From the NCBI RefSeq assembly GCF_014203395.1, contig NZ_JACHIW010000001.1, forward strand, positions 5,315,501-5,379,500: DNA of 64,000 nt. Direction: 5' to 3'. The DNA comes from Saccharopolyspora phatthalungensis (GTDB taxonomy: Bacteria; Actinomycetota; Actinomycetes; Mycobacteriales; Pseudonocardiaceae). Made by a program: the position numbers and the translations under genes. The notes below the pieces were generated by a model. That model was not told where the DNA came from and did not search any database. It saw only the letters and a list, made by a program, of their open reading frames with translations. Positions 1-9,431 of the stretch are shown piece after piece. Numbering within the stretch: position 1 is the stretch's first letter; each line of letters starts with the position of its first letter.

Positions 1-375
1 CTCAAGGGAGACCGAATCAGGTTCAGGGCGGACACTCTTGATAACTCTGCCAACCCGGTAGTCCCACGCCCGTGAGTGGAACACCAGGTGGTCCATGCCG
101 CGTGTCAATGCGGCAAGCACAGCCGTTTCCAGCTCGCGCTGGTCGTGCGCTTGCGCGTCGGGAATCACGCATTCGCGCAGTGCGCGGGGTAGCGGGGATG
201 CTGTGGGGGCTTGATCGAGGATGCGATCGCGACAGTGGAGAGCCTCAAAGAGAGCCTCCCGTTCGCGCGGAGACAAGCTCTGCTCGAGTTTCCGTGTCCA
301 GCGGCTAAGTGCTTGACGCGATTCGCCGGTCCGAGCCTGGCGGTGCCGGATCAGGCGGTCTGAAAGATGACTCAT
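1..375 (-). CDS. hypothetical protein, N-terminal part (runs off left edge)
   Basis: A minus-strand frame opens at an ATG at 375 (another in-frame ATG lies at 381) and has no stop before base 1. About 125 residues are visible and the C-terminus lies outside the window. The N-terminus reads MSHLSDRLIRHRQART. The product is hydrophilic and rich in Arg, Leu, Glu and Ala, with predicted helices and no signal peptide or membrane segment. Codon third positions are strongly G/C, which supports real coding against the plus-strand frames here. I do not recognise the family. Confidence 0.6.
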   Translation of the reverse strand, partial: MSHLSDRLIRHRQARTGESRQALSRWTRKLEQSLSPREREALFEALHCRDRILDQAPTASPLPRALRECVIPDAQAHDQRELETAVLAALTRGMDHLVFHSRAWDYRVGRVIKSVRPEPDSVSLE

Positions 376-381
376 GCGCAT

Positions 382-804
382 GGAAATCCCCGTTCTGAGC
401 CGCCCGGCCAGCCGACAAGGATGAAGCACACAGCATGATTCGGTGAAATTCCAGCTTCTGCGCGGTGGGACCAACCCTCTGAGGTCCTTGCCACCTATTG
501 CCGGGAGGTAGCGACCTAACCGTGCGGACCGCGCCCGCCAACATCACTATAGCGCGACGCTTCACGGGTTGACGACGGGGTCGCGGCAGCTGCGCGCGGC
601 GAGGCTCTACTTCGGCTCACCGAGCTTGTCCGATATTTCCCGAGCGATGCTCCGGGGGGTTGCTGTCTATTGGCATTTGTACGTCGCGGTCTGCCGTTAA
701 CACGCAGATCGGCGAGCCGTTCCTGCCAGGTGGTTGCGTGCTCTTCCTGTGCCACCTGCGTTGCTCCGCGCTACCGCGCCCGGTGCACTCACAGGCTCGC
801 CCGG
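382..804. other. non-coding or decayed interval
   Basis: No convincing gene was found on either strand. Short open frames are present but show no recognisable motif, good ribosome binding site or consistent codon bias. The interval separates the partial gene at the left edge from the 3' end of the endonuclease VII-like gene. Confidence 0.5.
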
Positions 805-1802
805 CTATCGGCGGTGGGTGCCCGCCATCTCAGCCACCAGCCGGTCGAAATGCTCCACTCGACGAAGGTGGAACTCGCCGCGCCGGCGCTGGAAGGCCGT
901 GTGATTGGGGTGCGGCAACGCCAACTGCGAGGCCGGAGGATTGTTGAGGTAATAGGAGAACATGCATTCGGAGACATGAGTGCAGTGATCCACGACGTTA
1001 TTGCATGGCGTGCACACGTAGCCGCGCACCAGTCCGGTGAGGTGGTCGTGGTCGATCACGGTGGCCCAACGGACGCGGCAGATCGCGCATCGGGGGCCGG
1101 TCTCGTCAACGAGCGCGCGGCGCACGGTGAGCACTTGCTGGCTGCGCGGCGCGAAATGCCAGGGGATCAGCGACGGCGGCCACTCGTTGGTCGTGTTGGG
1201 GCAGCGGTCGGCGTTAGGGACTGATAGCAGATCGACGGCGCCCTCGATCGGCTCAACATCATCGCAGCACAGGATGTGGCCGTCGGCGTCGGCCCAGTGC
1301 CAATCCGTCTCCCGCCGGGGCGCGGCGGTCCGAGGATTCCACGGTGTCTCACCTTCTCGATGTAGCCCTCGGCGCGCTCCCGCCAGTCCTCCAACCGTGC
1401 TGACTCAGTCTTCGTGAACTCCTCCGACGGGCGTCCACGAAGTGCGAACGCAGCCTGTGCTGCAGGGCTGGCGGACCATGTTTCCGTCGACAGCATGGCG
1501 CACAGGCGAGACTCCGGCATCGGGGCTCCGTCGAGCAGATCTCCCATCGTCGGACCGAACGGACGGGCGGGGTCGTCGGTGGCATAGTGGCGCCACAAAA
1601 ACGAGTCGGGAATGACCGTGCGGCACGGGTGACTCCACGACAACTCGATCCACGCGTCGTCGACCAACGACACCCTCAGCTCGCTGCCGAACGTGGTCGC
1701 CCGTGGGTCGAAACCGAGGTCGGTCGCCAACCGAAATCGCGACGCTAACAGCCACAGGAAATTGCGCTGACGGGACTCGGGCAAGTCGTACAACGTCGCC
1801 AT
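805..1802 (-). pseudogene. endonuclease VII-like (HNH) gene, frameshifted
   Basis: The first segment starts at ATG 1802 (MATLYDLPESRQRN) and reads well down to about 1345. The frame then changes and continues as WNPRTAAPRRETDWHW through to the stop at 805. The C-terminal part carries the recombination endonuclease VII signature (Pfam Endonuclease_7 type): CAIC, then IDHDHLTG, then RG, then CTPCNN. These are two zinc CxxC pairs around the catalytic DHDH. Such proteins resolve or cut branched DNA and are common on phages and mobile elements. The shift lies near 1335-1345 and is either a true one-base indel or a sequence error; the C-terminal domain itself is intact. I know nothing about the role of the N-terminal 150 residues. 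Confidence 0.65.
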
Positions 1803-2033
1803 CACGCCCCCCGGGGAGACCATTTTCCTGGTGATGATTTCGGGTCTGCAGTCAACGGTTGGACGCGTTCCTAATCTGGCGCGCTCGCTCGCGCAACGCG
1901 TCAACGGTGGCTTCCGGCGCTCAACGAAAGTCATGCCTCGGCAACCTGACACCAGAACCGATGGTCGTCACGTACGCATGAACCAGTCAGCAAACCTGGG
2001 TGATGTGGACCTGGACTGAACGCTGACTAGTGA

Positions 2034-2960
2034 TCCGTGTCGGCTCGACGAACGGTCAGCAACAGCGTCTTCGCCGTCCCCGTCTCTGCAGCGAAGTCGG
2101 CGAGGACGCTGGCAAGCCAGCCGACGGTGTCGAGCGAGCATTCCGAGAGACATTCATGGAATGATGCTCGGGGCTCCGAATGCCCGTCTCAGAACGAATC
2201 GTCGAACGGCGCAGCGATCGCGACCGGAGTTCCGACAGCATGGTCCCAGAGTCTCGCATGGCCGTGACCCTAGAGCACCCCTCCGACATTCTCGGGTCTG
2301 TCGCCGAACGGCGAGTAGGTGCTGGTTCGCGTCGCTGGTGTCGATGGCCTCGACCGAGTCGTCGCATGCTGCTTCGGCGCCGAGTCCTCCGACCGAGGAC
2401 GCGGCCATGGCTCCGCCGGGGACGATGCCTGCCACGGCGAGGTAGTTCACGGGGCTGCCGATCACGGCTCCTGCGCCGGTGGCGTCGAGCACGACTCCGC
2501 CTGCCATGCCGACTGAGCTGGGGGCAGTGAATGCGGGTACCGTTGCGGCAACGCTAGGAGCGGGAGGTGCGCAGCGGCGCGCAGTGCGCTTTCCAAGGCT
2601 GGGTAGCGGTAGCTGTCGCCATCGCTGGCCAGGGTCTGGACCTTGCCGAGGAAAGTGTCGAATGCCGTGGCCTGGTTCGTGCCCAGGTGTGCGGTGCTGC
2701 GGAACAGCGTTACGGCCAGTCGGACATTTGCGCAGCTTCCCGGCACTGTCCGTTGTCGGCCCAGGCCGTGAGCGCCATCTGGAGGGTCTCGATGGTTAGG
2801 AACGGGGCGTGGTGCACGAGCAGCGGGCGGCTTGTGTCAACCGACAGCTTGCTCGCCGCCCCGAAAGTTCCACGCCTCGCTGAGGAACCCGAGCATGGCA
2901 GGAACACCCGCGGCTGGGGACGTGGCAGGCTTGAGGGGGCGCATGCGGTAACCGTTGAGG
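2034..2960 (-). pseudogene. multiply frameshifted gene remnant, possibly WXG100/toxin-type
   Basis: Coding-like segments occur in changing minus-strand frames: around 2900-2720 (ending ALTAWADNGQCREAAQ), 2690-2560 (TNQATAFDTFLGKVQTLA) and 2507-2300 (MAGGVVLDATGAGAVIG, a Gly/Ala-rich hydrophobic stretch). A final fragment at about 2130-2034 ends in TLLLTVRRADTDH. From memory, the central segments resemble the start of actinobacterial WXG100-like or polymorphic toxin proteins, where a helical domain is followed by a Gly/Ala-rich hydrophobic region. Stops and frame changes between the segments rule out an intact product. The assignment is tentative. Confidence 0.35.
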
Positions 2961-3047
2961 CGGCGATCACGATGAACGGGTGTGGCTCGATCCAAGCGGC
3001 GCCGAAAAACCCGTACCCGCCAGATTCCGTTCCGCAGGCCATTGGTG

Positions 3048-5345
3048 ATGCGCGCGCCGGAACTTCCCGGACCGACTCCTGAGCAGCTTGATGAAGCGGT
3101 CCAGAAGCACAAGTCTCGCGGAGCACCTCACTGGAAGCACGTCGATCCCCTCACTTGGTTCAGCCGGTGGCTGGCAGAGCTGCGCGATCCCTTCGGGGAT
3201 GTCTACCTCCAGGTCGCACCCGAACCCAGCACGATGGAGGAGAACAGGCTCGTCGTGCCCGACGAAGCCGCGTTAACGCGGCTGCGCGAGCTCGCTCCAG
3301 AGGCGGTGACTCGCTACGAGACGGCCCAGCGCCAGGCGCTGGATGTGCTCGTGCAAGCGGTGTCAGGAGCTGATCCGGCTCCGCTGCTTTGCGGAATGGT
3401 CCTACTGACCCAGCTCGAGCCGTGGGGAACCTATTTCGAGCCCGCTTCGCGGCCGACCTCGTTGGACCTGGAACTCGTGTCGGCAATAGTCACCAGCCTT
3501 CCGTGCCGCGATCGCCGTCGCGCCACGGCCGAGGATCTCCTGACTGTTGCCTCGGCAGCCCGTCAGGTGCGGTGTTGGGCCCACGCCGTCGGCCTTGCCC
3601 ATTCCTTCGCGCAGGAGTCAGACATCGCTGCGGGTGTTCGGGGTGATCTGCTGACGAGGTGGCTGGCTTGGCGAGGTAGCGCCTACCCGCCGCACGCGAT
3701 GGCGGCTGCAGGCGCGCTCGCTTCCGGCCATCACAACAATCTGCGGGCTCGACTCGGCTTCGGCTTCGCGGACCTGGCTGACTTCACCATCGCCCTGCGC
3801 CATAAGCACGAAATGTCAATTACCCCGGCACTCGATGCAGCATGGGACCACACCACGTTGGTTACCGGTGAGCGGCCGGATTGCGTGCAGGCGGGCAGCC
3901 TCCGATTCCAGGAGAAGTGGCTCGAGGCCGCGATGGGGCTGCTGGTCGACGCACTCGGCGTACCGATCGACGGTGGCCCCCACTTGCTGGACGCGAGTCG
4001 CGGTCAGACCGAGCTCGCCATCCTGCGAGCGCTGGGGCTGATGCCCGGGTCCACGGAGCCGGTGAAGTCGGTTCTGATCGATCCACCGCACAGGGCGAAG
4101 CCGTTCGCGCTGGTGCCGGCTCCACTAGGCGAGGACGATGACGAGGTCAGGCCAGAGATTGCGGTCCCAGTGAACTTGTCTGCCCTCACAACAGATCTCC
4201 ATCTCACCGTAGAGGCGCTGCTCGCGCGGACCTTTCCGAAGTGGCCGGCAACACGTGCCCGCGCTGTGGATTCCTATGCCGTGGAACTTCTTCAGCGGGT
4301 CCTTCCAGGAAGTCTCGCGTTGACCAACGTTTTCATCGATGGTCGCGAAGGCCGGCAGGAGGTCGACGGTGTCGTCGTCTACGACGACGTCGTGATCGTG
4401 ATCGAGGGCAAGGGAGCGCCGCTGAGAGTGGCAGCTCTTCGCGGCAGCGTGGACAAGCTCGTCGGTCAACTCCGAGAACTCGTCACAGAAGGCAGCAAGC
4501 AGCTCGACCGCGATCGTTCTCACGTGCTTGGTAATGATCCCGCACGTTTCTACGACGCCTCGGGCCGTTGTGTCCTGGAGATCGCGAGGTCATCAGTTCG
4601 GCGTTGTTATCAGATGTTGCCGTGCCTGGACGGACTCGGTGATGTCGGTACCGCGCTGCCGCGATTGGCAGCGCTTGGTGTGCTCGACGAGACCGCAAGG
4701 CCATGGATAGTTGGGATCGCCGACCTGAACGCAGTCATCGACGTCCTTGATAAGCCCGCCGAGTTCATCGGATATCTGGAGTTTCGCGAGCGATGGACAG
4801 GCGAACCTGGTCTCGTTGTCGCTGACGAATTCGACTTGCTCGCCCTCTACCTCTACCAGGTCGACCTCTCGGCAAGACTGGCGATGTTACCCGAAGATGG
4901 TCAACTCTTGCACGCTCCCAGTCAAGCAGTTTTCGACGCGTGGTACGACGGCCTCGCCGGGAATGGTCCAGTGGCCGACAAGCCCCGGATCAAAACCACA
5001 CCGCGGCTACGCCGGTTTGTTGATGAAGTCCAACGGACGAAGCCCGAGGGCTGGCTCGCCACGACCACCGCCGCCCTTCAAGTGCCCATCACCGTTGCCA
5101 CAGCCCTAGATCAACTTGAAGCTCAGCTTGCGCGCCGCGCGCGCAGACATGGCGCATCGGTTTCCGGCGACCCCGAACACCGCCTCGTCGTCGTCGCCCA
5201 GGACGAGGAGTATCCCATTGCCGTGGACGGGTCGGTTCCCGCGGCCACATCTCAGCGTGAACCGGTGTGGCTGTTCTTACGCCAACGCGGAAGCCGCCTT
5301 CAACTCGAGGACGCCGGCTTGCACCAATGGTCGACTGACGTATGA
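3048..5345 (+). CDS. large protein with PD-(D/E)XK nuclease-like motif
   Basis: The protein is 765 aa from ATG 3048; an in-frame upstream ATG at 2982 would add a Lys/Arg-rich leader. Around residues 438-457 there is a hydrophobic strand pattern REVDGVVVYDD followed by VVIVIEGKG. This fits the D...E-x-K core of restriction-endonuclease-like (NERD-type) nucleases: Asp in EVDG, then EGK. The long N-terminal region holds alternating helices with no motif I recognise. The C-terminal 100 residues form a separate small unit ending at QWSTDV. There is no signal peptide, so the protein is probably cytoplasmic. No partner gene such as a helicase or methylase is adjacent, so a complete restriction or defence system is not shown. 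Nuclease activity is inference from the motif only. Confidence 0.6.
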   Translation: MRAPELPGPTPEQLDEAVQKHKSRGAPHWKHVDPLTWFSRWLAELRDPFGDVYLQVAPEPSTMEENRLVVPDEAALTRLRELAPEAVTRYETAQRQALDVLVQAVSGADPAPLLCGMVLLTQLEPWGTYFEPASRPTSLDLELVSAIVTSLPCRDRRRATAEDLLTVASAARQVRCWAHAVGLAHSFAQESDIAAGVRGDLLTRWLAWRGSAYPPHAMAAAGALASGHHNNLRARLGFGFADLADFTIALRHKHEMSITPALDAAWDHTTLVTGERPDCVQAGSLRFQEKWLEAAMGLLVDALGVPIDGGPHLLDASRGQTELAILRALGLMPGSTEPVKSVLIDPPHRAKPFALVPAPLGEDDDEVRPEIAVPVNLSALTTDLHLTVEALLARTFPKWPATRARAVDSYAVELLQRVLPGSLALTNVFIDGREGRQEVDGVVVYDDVVIVIEGKGAPLRVAALRGSVDKLVGQLRELVTEGSKQLDRDRSHVLGNDPARFYDASGRCVLEIARSSVRRCYQMLPCLDGLGDVGTALPRLAALGVLDETARPWIVGIADLNAVIDVLDKPAEFIGYLEFRERWTGEPGLVVADEFDLLALYLYQVDLSARLAMLPEDGQLLHAPSQAVFDAWYDGLAGNGPVADKPRIKTTPRLRRFVDEVQRTKPEGWLATTTAALQVPITVATALDQLEAQLARRARRHGASVSGDPEHRLVVVAQDEEYPIAVDGSVPAATSQREPVWLFLRQRGSRLQLEDAGLHQWSTDV

Positions 5346-5914
5346 GACAACGCGCGCAGATGGTCGTCCCCTCGTTACCTTGCTTGTGGCTCTGATCAAG
5401 AGCCCCGCTCGCCCGGCCTGGCATGACTTTGTGCCAGTCTCGGTAGCCGTCGGGTTTCGTAGTTTGGGTAGCTCGTGTAGTTGGATGCGTACCTCGGCAT
5501 CGATCCGTTCCGCCTGCTACTTGAACACGGCGGCAGCGCGAAGGCCCGCATCGCCGAAGCCAAACACTGCGGAAGGTTGGGCGAAAACGTCGGCCTGCAA
5601 GCGAGTCTCACCGCCGTCGAGCAGAAGCTGGACACCATGTGTCAACTCGCCGCCGACCGTCACCGCACCGACTCGTCATGCCCGACTTTCGCTCGACCGC
5701 TAGCGAGAGCGAAGTCGAACACGGGCTGCTCTGGACAGCCCTGACCTCACCATGGACATCCTGTCCTGACTTCAGGAATATCCGTCGGGTTGATCAGGTC
5801 GGCGGAAGGCGCTGTTAAGGAACCAGGCCGTCCTCTGGCACGAAGATCAGTCCCAGTGTTGTGATTGAGCTCAGTAACCTGCCGCCATTCGTGTCCTGCT
5901 ACTAGAGTTGTCGA
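5346..5914. other. intergenic region without supported gene
   Basis: About 570 bases follow the large nuclease-like gene and precede the gene at 5915. Small frames exist on both strands, but none has a good start, conserved motif or consistent codon bias. No clear terminator hairpin was seen. Confidence 0.4.
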
Positions 5915-6790
5915 GTGTCGAAGAACTCTAATGCCCACGGCCCGGGGGTTCGGGATATGACCAACACGCTGCCGACGTTGGAAGACATGGCTCGGTGGGT
6001 CCTGGACCGGCCGGCGCCTGCGGGGTCTGTGCGCGAATTGGTGGATCTTGCCTCGGTTGGGATGGTGTTGCATGCGTGGCGCAATAGTCCGCTGGAGGAT
6101 GCTCATGCCTCGGCGTGGTCCCCGCTGACCGACGGCGAAATGATGCGCGCGAATGCGGCGACGACCCGCTTGGTGCGCGAGCTTTTCGTAGAGTTCAGTG
6201 CCGGCGTCCTCGATGTGGACGTTCCACCACCGGCAGCCAATGTGGATTTTACGGCCGACAACGCGGCAACTGGTGATCGCGACCTCTCGATCGAGGACTG
6301 TTCGGTTCTCGACGAGTTCGATGACATCGACTTGTTGGTCGAGGACCTGCTCCGCCCGCTACATCTGGCGCTTCTCCGGCGTGTATTGCCGTGTGGTTAT
6401 ACGGTTGCCGAAGTGACCGGTGAACTCTATGATGATCTGGATGAACATATCGCCCAGGTCCTGGACGGCTTCGCTCACATCGTCGAGATGCACGGACTTC
6501 GCGCTGCCCTGTACATGAAAGCCATCGCGGGTCGCAGCCAGAACTGGTGGCTCACGCCTGCCTGGCCGGACACCGTTCACGCTTTACAGACTGTACTTGC
6601 CGATTCGAAGCATCCGCATTGGGAGATCGGCGGATATCCCGACATGGCCGACCGGCCCGATCGGTGCGCTGAGGTCGATCAACTTGTCTCTGTACTGAAG
6701 GAAGGTCCGGACCGGCTGACTGCCGCCGAGGCCCGATGGTGTGTCCAGAAGGCTGGAATCGGGTACTGCCGCCACCGTGTACATCGGTAG
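5915..6790 (+). CDS. hypothetical protein
   Basis: A 291 aa frame opens at GTG 5915; an ATG at 5957 (MTNTLPTLEDMARW) is an equally good start. The product is acidic and mostly helical, with DEFDDIDLLVEDLL near residues 130-145 and a Trp-rich stretch (QNWWLTPAW) near 210. There is no signal peptide or transmembrane segment. It converges on the integrase gene, whose 3' end is only 94 bases away. That places it at the likely chromosomal junction of the element, so its C-terminus could have been altered by integration. I do not recognise a family. Confidence 0.5.
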   Translation: MSKNSNAHGPGVRDMTNTLPTLEDMARWVLDRPAPAGSVRELVDLASVGMVLHAWRNSPLEDAHASAWSPLTDGEMMRANAATTRLVRELFVEFSAGVLDVDVPPPAANVDFTADNAATGDRDLSIEDCSVLDEFDDIDLLVEDLLRPLHLALLRRVLPCGYTVAEVTGELYDDLDEHIAQVLDGFAHIVEMHGLRAALYMKAIAGRSQNWWLTPAWPDTVHALQTVLADSKHPHWEIGGYPDMADRPDRCAEVDQLVSVLKEGPDRLTAAEARWCVQKAGIGYCRHRVHR

Positions 6791-6883
6791 CGGCGCTGCT
6801 TTCAGTTGGGCCGGTGTGCGGGAAACTACTGTGGCGGAGGAGACGGGGCGCGGTCAGGTGGTTCGTCATCTCGCCGCGGATGG

Positions 6884-7894
6884 CTACCTGTCTGTTGCGA
6901 GTGGGTGCGGTTCTCCGGTGAGTGCGGCGAGCGCGGTAGCGATCTCTTGGAGGTCGGCGCGGACGTAGGTGGAGGTCGTGCCTGCGTCGCTCTTGCCGTT
7001 GTGGCCAGCGTATGCGCGTGCAACGGCGTAGCCGAAGTTTCGCTCGACCCAGGTGAGTGTGGTGTGGCGGAGCCAATGTGTGCTGACTTGTTGTGTCGCA
7101 ACCCATGGAAGATGTTTGCCTATGCGCTGCCATAGGTAGTCGTAGCGGCGCGCGGTGATGGCGCGTCCGTTGCGGTAGCGCAAGAGTTGGCCGGCTTCGG
7201 CGGCTCCGCGTTGCTCGGCGTGGGCGACGAGGTGCAGCATCAGGGTTGGAGACACTGGTTGCCACCGCAGCGTCTCGCCCTTCTCCTGTAGGCGTATGAG
7301 GCATTGTTCGGTATCGAGGTCTTTGGGGCGGAGTCCCAGCGCGCCGCCTCGGCGGCATGCTGTCTCGATGTGCAGGCGCAGCAGCATCGAGTCGAGCTCA
7401 GGATCGTTACCGGTCGAGCCCGCTACTCTGTTGATCTCAGCAAGGCGTGTGTCCGGTAGGGCTCGTCGCGAACTGGCAAGCCGTCTGGGCTTGGCAACGC
7501 GCGTCGCGGGGTTGTCGTTCTCTGAGATCAGTCCGTCTGCGACCGCGTGGCGATACACGCATCGGAGTGCGGAGATCAGGTGCTCGGCGGCGGTTCGGCC
7601 GCCTCGCGAGTTTTTTCGTACGACGACGTTCAGCTTGACGTGCTCAGCAAGTTGCTTGATCTCCAGCGGAGTCGGTTCATCGACTCGTCGGTCGCCCCAG
7701 ACTTCGACAACGCGCCGCCAGTAGGTGTCGTAGACGCGGCGTGTCCCCACGGGGACGGCGTCTGACACGCGGCCGATGTAGTCCCGGATCGTGGGAACGG
7801 GCCCGCTTTCCACAGGTGTCTTAAAAAGTTGCTCGGGACTGATTCCGAGGCGGGAGAGCAAGAGGCGCGCTGCCTCAATGTCATCGCCTTTCAT
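6884..7894 (-). CDS. int: tyrosine recombinase / integrase
   Basis: This 336 aa site-specific recombinase would integrate and excise the element. The catalytic set is complete: Arg at 181/182 (TACRRGGAL), the box HWLRH at 273-277, His298 (AGHNG) and the nucleophile Tyr310 (TSTYV). The N-terminal 140 residues form the usual core-binding SAM-like domain. The start ATG at 7894 overlaps the stop of the AbrB-like gene as ATGA, so translation is coupled. The integrase is thus the last gene of a four-gene minus-strand operon. No tRNA gene lies at its 3' side, so the attachment site is not a visible tRNA. Confidence 0.93.
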   Translation of the reverse strand: MKGDDIEAARLLLSRLGISPEQLFKTPVESGPVPTIRDYIGRVSDAVPVGTRRVYDTYWRRVVEVWGDRRVDEPTPLEIKQLAEHVKLNVVVRKNSRGGRTAAEHLISALRCVYRHAVADGLISENDNPATRVAKPRRLASSRRALPDTRLAEINRVAGSTGNDPELDSMLLRLHIETACRRGGALGLRPKDLDTEQCLIRLQEKGETLRWQPVSPTLMLHLVAHAEQRGAAEAGQLLRYRNGRAITARRYDYLWQRIGKHLPWVATQQVSTHWLRHTTLTWVERNFGYAVARAYAGHNGKSDAGTTSTYVRADLQEIATALAALTGEPHPLATDR

Positions 7895-8388
7895 GGCCCC
7901 GCTTCCTTTGGTTGAGACTCGTGGTACGCGAGCAGCACCTTGTCGAGCACGGATGTCGGGTAGGCCGTCAGCAGGTCGTAATCCGGATACGCGGCGACAA
8001 GAAGTTGTGCGCGGGCTTTGATGCGGCAGGAGTGCCGTACGGCCGCTGGCAGGCGGAGATGTCCTTGGAGAGTAATGGTGTCCGGCCCATGAGAGCGAGT
8101 GACAACGATAAAGAATCGGTTCAGGACGTTGATCGAAATCGAGGAGTGAGGCAGCCAGCCCAGGACTCGTAACGCTGATCGGTCGGCGAGCCGTCCACGG
8201 TTATCGATCGCCGTCACGGCGTAATACACGCTGCTCTCGTGAACGGGGGAGAGGAGACTCGCCACCGGCAGCCCACTTGTTCGGGGTCGCGTCTCCTCTT
8301 CGCCAATCGTTAATGTCGATGCAAGATAATCCCCGAGCGAGCGCTGATGTTGGATTCGACATTTCGGGCTAACTTCTCGACCAGTCAT
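7891..8388 (-). CDS. AbrB/SpoVT-like DNA-binding protein
   Basis: The protein is 165 aa. Residues about 60-140 carry a double swapped-hairpin-like pattern: DNRGRLADRSALRVLGW followed by a beta segment, then GHLRLPAAVRHSCRIKAR and LLVAAYPDYDLL. This matches what I know of AbrB/MazE-type DNA-binding proteins that accompany integrases in actinobacterial elements. Its ATG at 8388 shares a base with the TAA stop of the methyltransferase (TAATG), and its TGA overlaps the integrase start. It is therefore translationally locked between the two, and a role in controlling integrase expression or excision is likely but unproven. Confidence 0.7.
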   Translation of the reverse strand: MTGREVSPKCRIQHQRSLGDYLASTLTIGEEETRPRTSGLPVASLLSPVHESSVYYAVTAIDNRGRLADRSALRVLGWLPHSSISINVLNRFFIVVTRSHGPDTITLQGHLRLPAAVRHSCRIKARAQLLVAAYPDYDLLTAYPTSVLDKVLLAYHESQPKEAGP

Positions 8389-9431
8389 TAGGCGGCGCTC
8401 AATACAACCCGGGTTTCCAGCTGAGCATTCTTGAGTTCGGACGTGCCTTGCCGGAACACGAGCAAATCTTCGTGCGCGATCAGGTGCAAGGGCAGTCCGG
8501 CTTGGCGTTGATTGCGGATGAAGTCGCGTTGGAAGAAGCTGCCGCGAGCGACGAGATCGTTTTCGGCGACCCGGGCGAGCAGGGCCACGCAGCGCTCGAC
8601 GGGGATCAGCCCAGCCTGCCGGCCGCAGGTGGCGATCTGGGAGGGCAGGTCGATCAGTTCGGCGTGTTCGCGCCAGGGTCGCAGGGTGATCGCGACGTGC
8701 CCGCCGGGGCGGAGGAACGCCGCGGTGCTGGTGAGGATTTTGGTGAATCCGGAGAGCAGTCGGTGGTGGCCGATGTTGGCGAGGTTGCCGCGGTCGAGGG
8801 TGTTGCCGTAGCGGTGGTGGTACTTGTGGACCCCGCCGCCGGGGACGACGTTGACCTGCCCGTGGGTGGAGGGCCCATACGGCGGGCTGGTGACCACCAG
8901 GGCGACCTGACCGGCTAGATCGGGCGGCAGCAGCGTGGCCAGCTGCCGGGCATCGCCGTGGATCACCTGGCCGTCGGTGTCGATGCCGGCGTGGTGGGCG
9001 AGGGCGAGGTTGGCTTCGGTGACCTCCACCCAGTGCGGTTCGTATTCGACGCCGATTGCGCGGCGCCCCAGGTGGAGGGCTTCGACGAGGGTGGTGCCGA
9101 TTCCGCACATCGGGTCGAGGACGAGATCGCCGGGCTGGGTGTAGTGGGCGATGGCGTGCGCGGCGACGGCGGGGAGCATCTTGGCGGGATGGGCGGTGGA
9201 CTCAGCAGTGTAGCGGCCCTTGCGTTGGGCGGCGGGAGCGCGCTGCGCGGTCGCCCACACCGACACAGCCGGGGACGATGTCGGTTGGTCGGCCTGCTCG
9301 ATGAGCGTGCGCGGGATCGGCACGGTCGGCGTGTCGTCGGTGGTGTGGTCACGGCTGGCGTCGGGCACGGGATCGCCTTTCTCGATGCAGCTGCCGAGGT
9401 TGGTGGAGTAGCGGTCGGGGGCGTGATTCAT
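8388..9431 (-). CDS. DNA (N4/N6) methyltransferase
   Basis: This is a 347 aa amino-methyltransferase. The SAM-binding motif is DPMCGIGTT at residues 106-114 and the catalytic motif is TSPPYG at 181-186. The order SAM motif then SPPY indicates an N4-cytosine or N6-adenine methylase. No restriction endonuclease gene lies beside it, so it looks like an orphan methylase carried by the element to protect its DNA or mark it. Its start at 9431 overlaps the stop of the upstream degenerate methyltransferase (ATGA), and its stop overlaps the AbrB start. A fourfold-coupled operon with the integrase is the notable context. Confidence 0.9.
   Translation of the reverse strand: MNHAPDRYSTNLGSCIEKGDPVPDASRDHTTDDTPTVPIPRTLIEQADQPTSSPAVSVWATAQRAPAAQRKGRYTAESTAHPAKMLPAVAAHAIAHYTQPGDLVLDPMCGIGTTLVEALHLGRRAIGVEYEPHWVEVTEANLALAHHAGIDTDGQVIHGDARQLATLLPPDLAGQVALVVTSPPYGPSTHGQVNVVPGGGVHKYHHRYGNTLDRGNLANIGHHRLLSGFTKILTSTAAFLRPGGHVAITLRPWREHAELIDLPSQIATCGRQAGLIPVERCVALLARVAENDLVARGSFFQRDFIRNQRQAGLPLHLIAHEDLLVFRQGTSELKNAQLETRVVLSAA

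Noticed and set aside
6790..6884. A tRNA gene as attachment site next to the integrase
   Set aside because: No cloverleaf or CCA-proximal T-arm was seen in this short interval or in the flanks.
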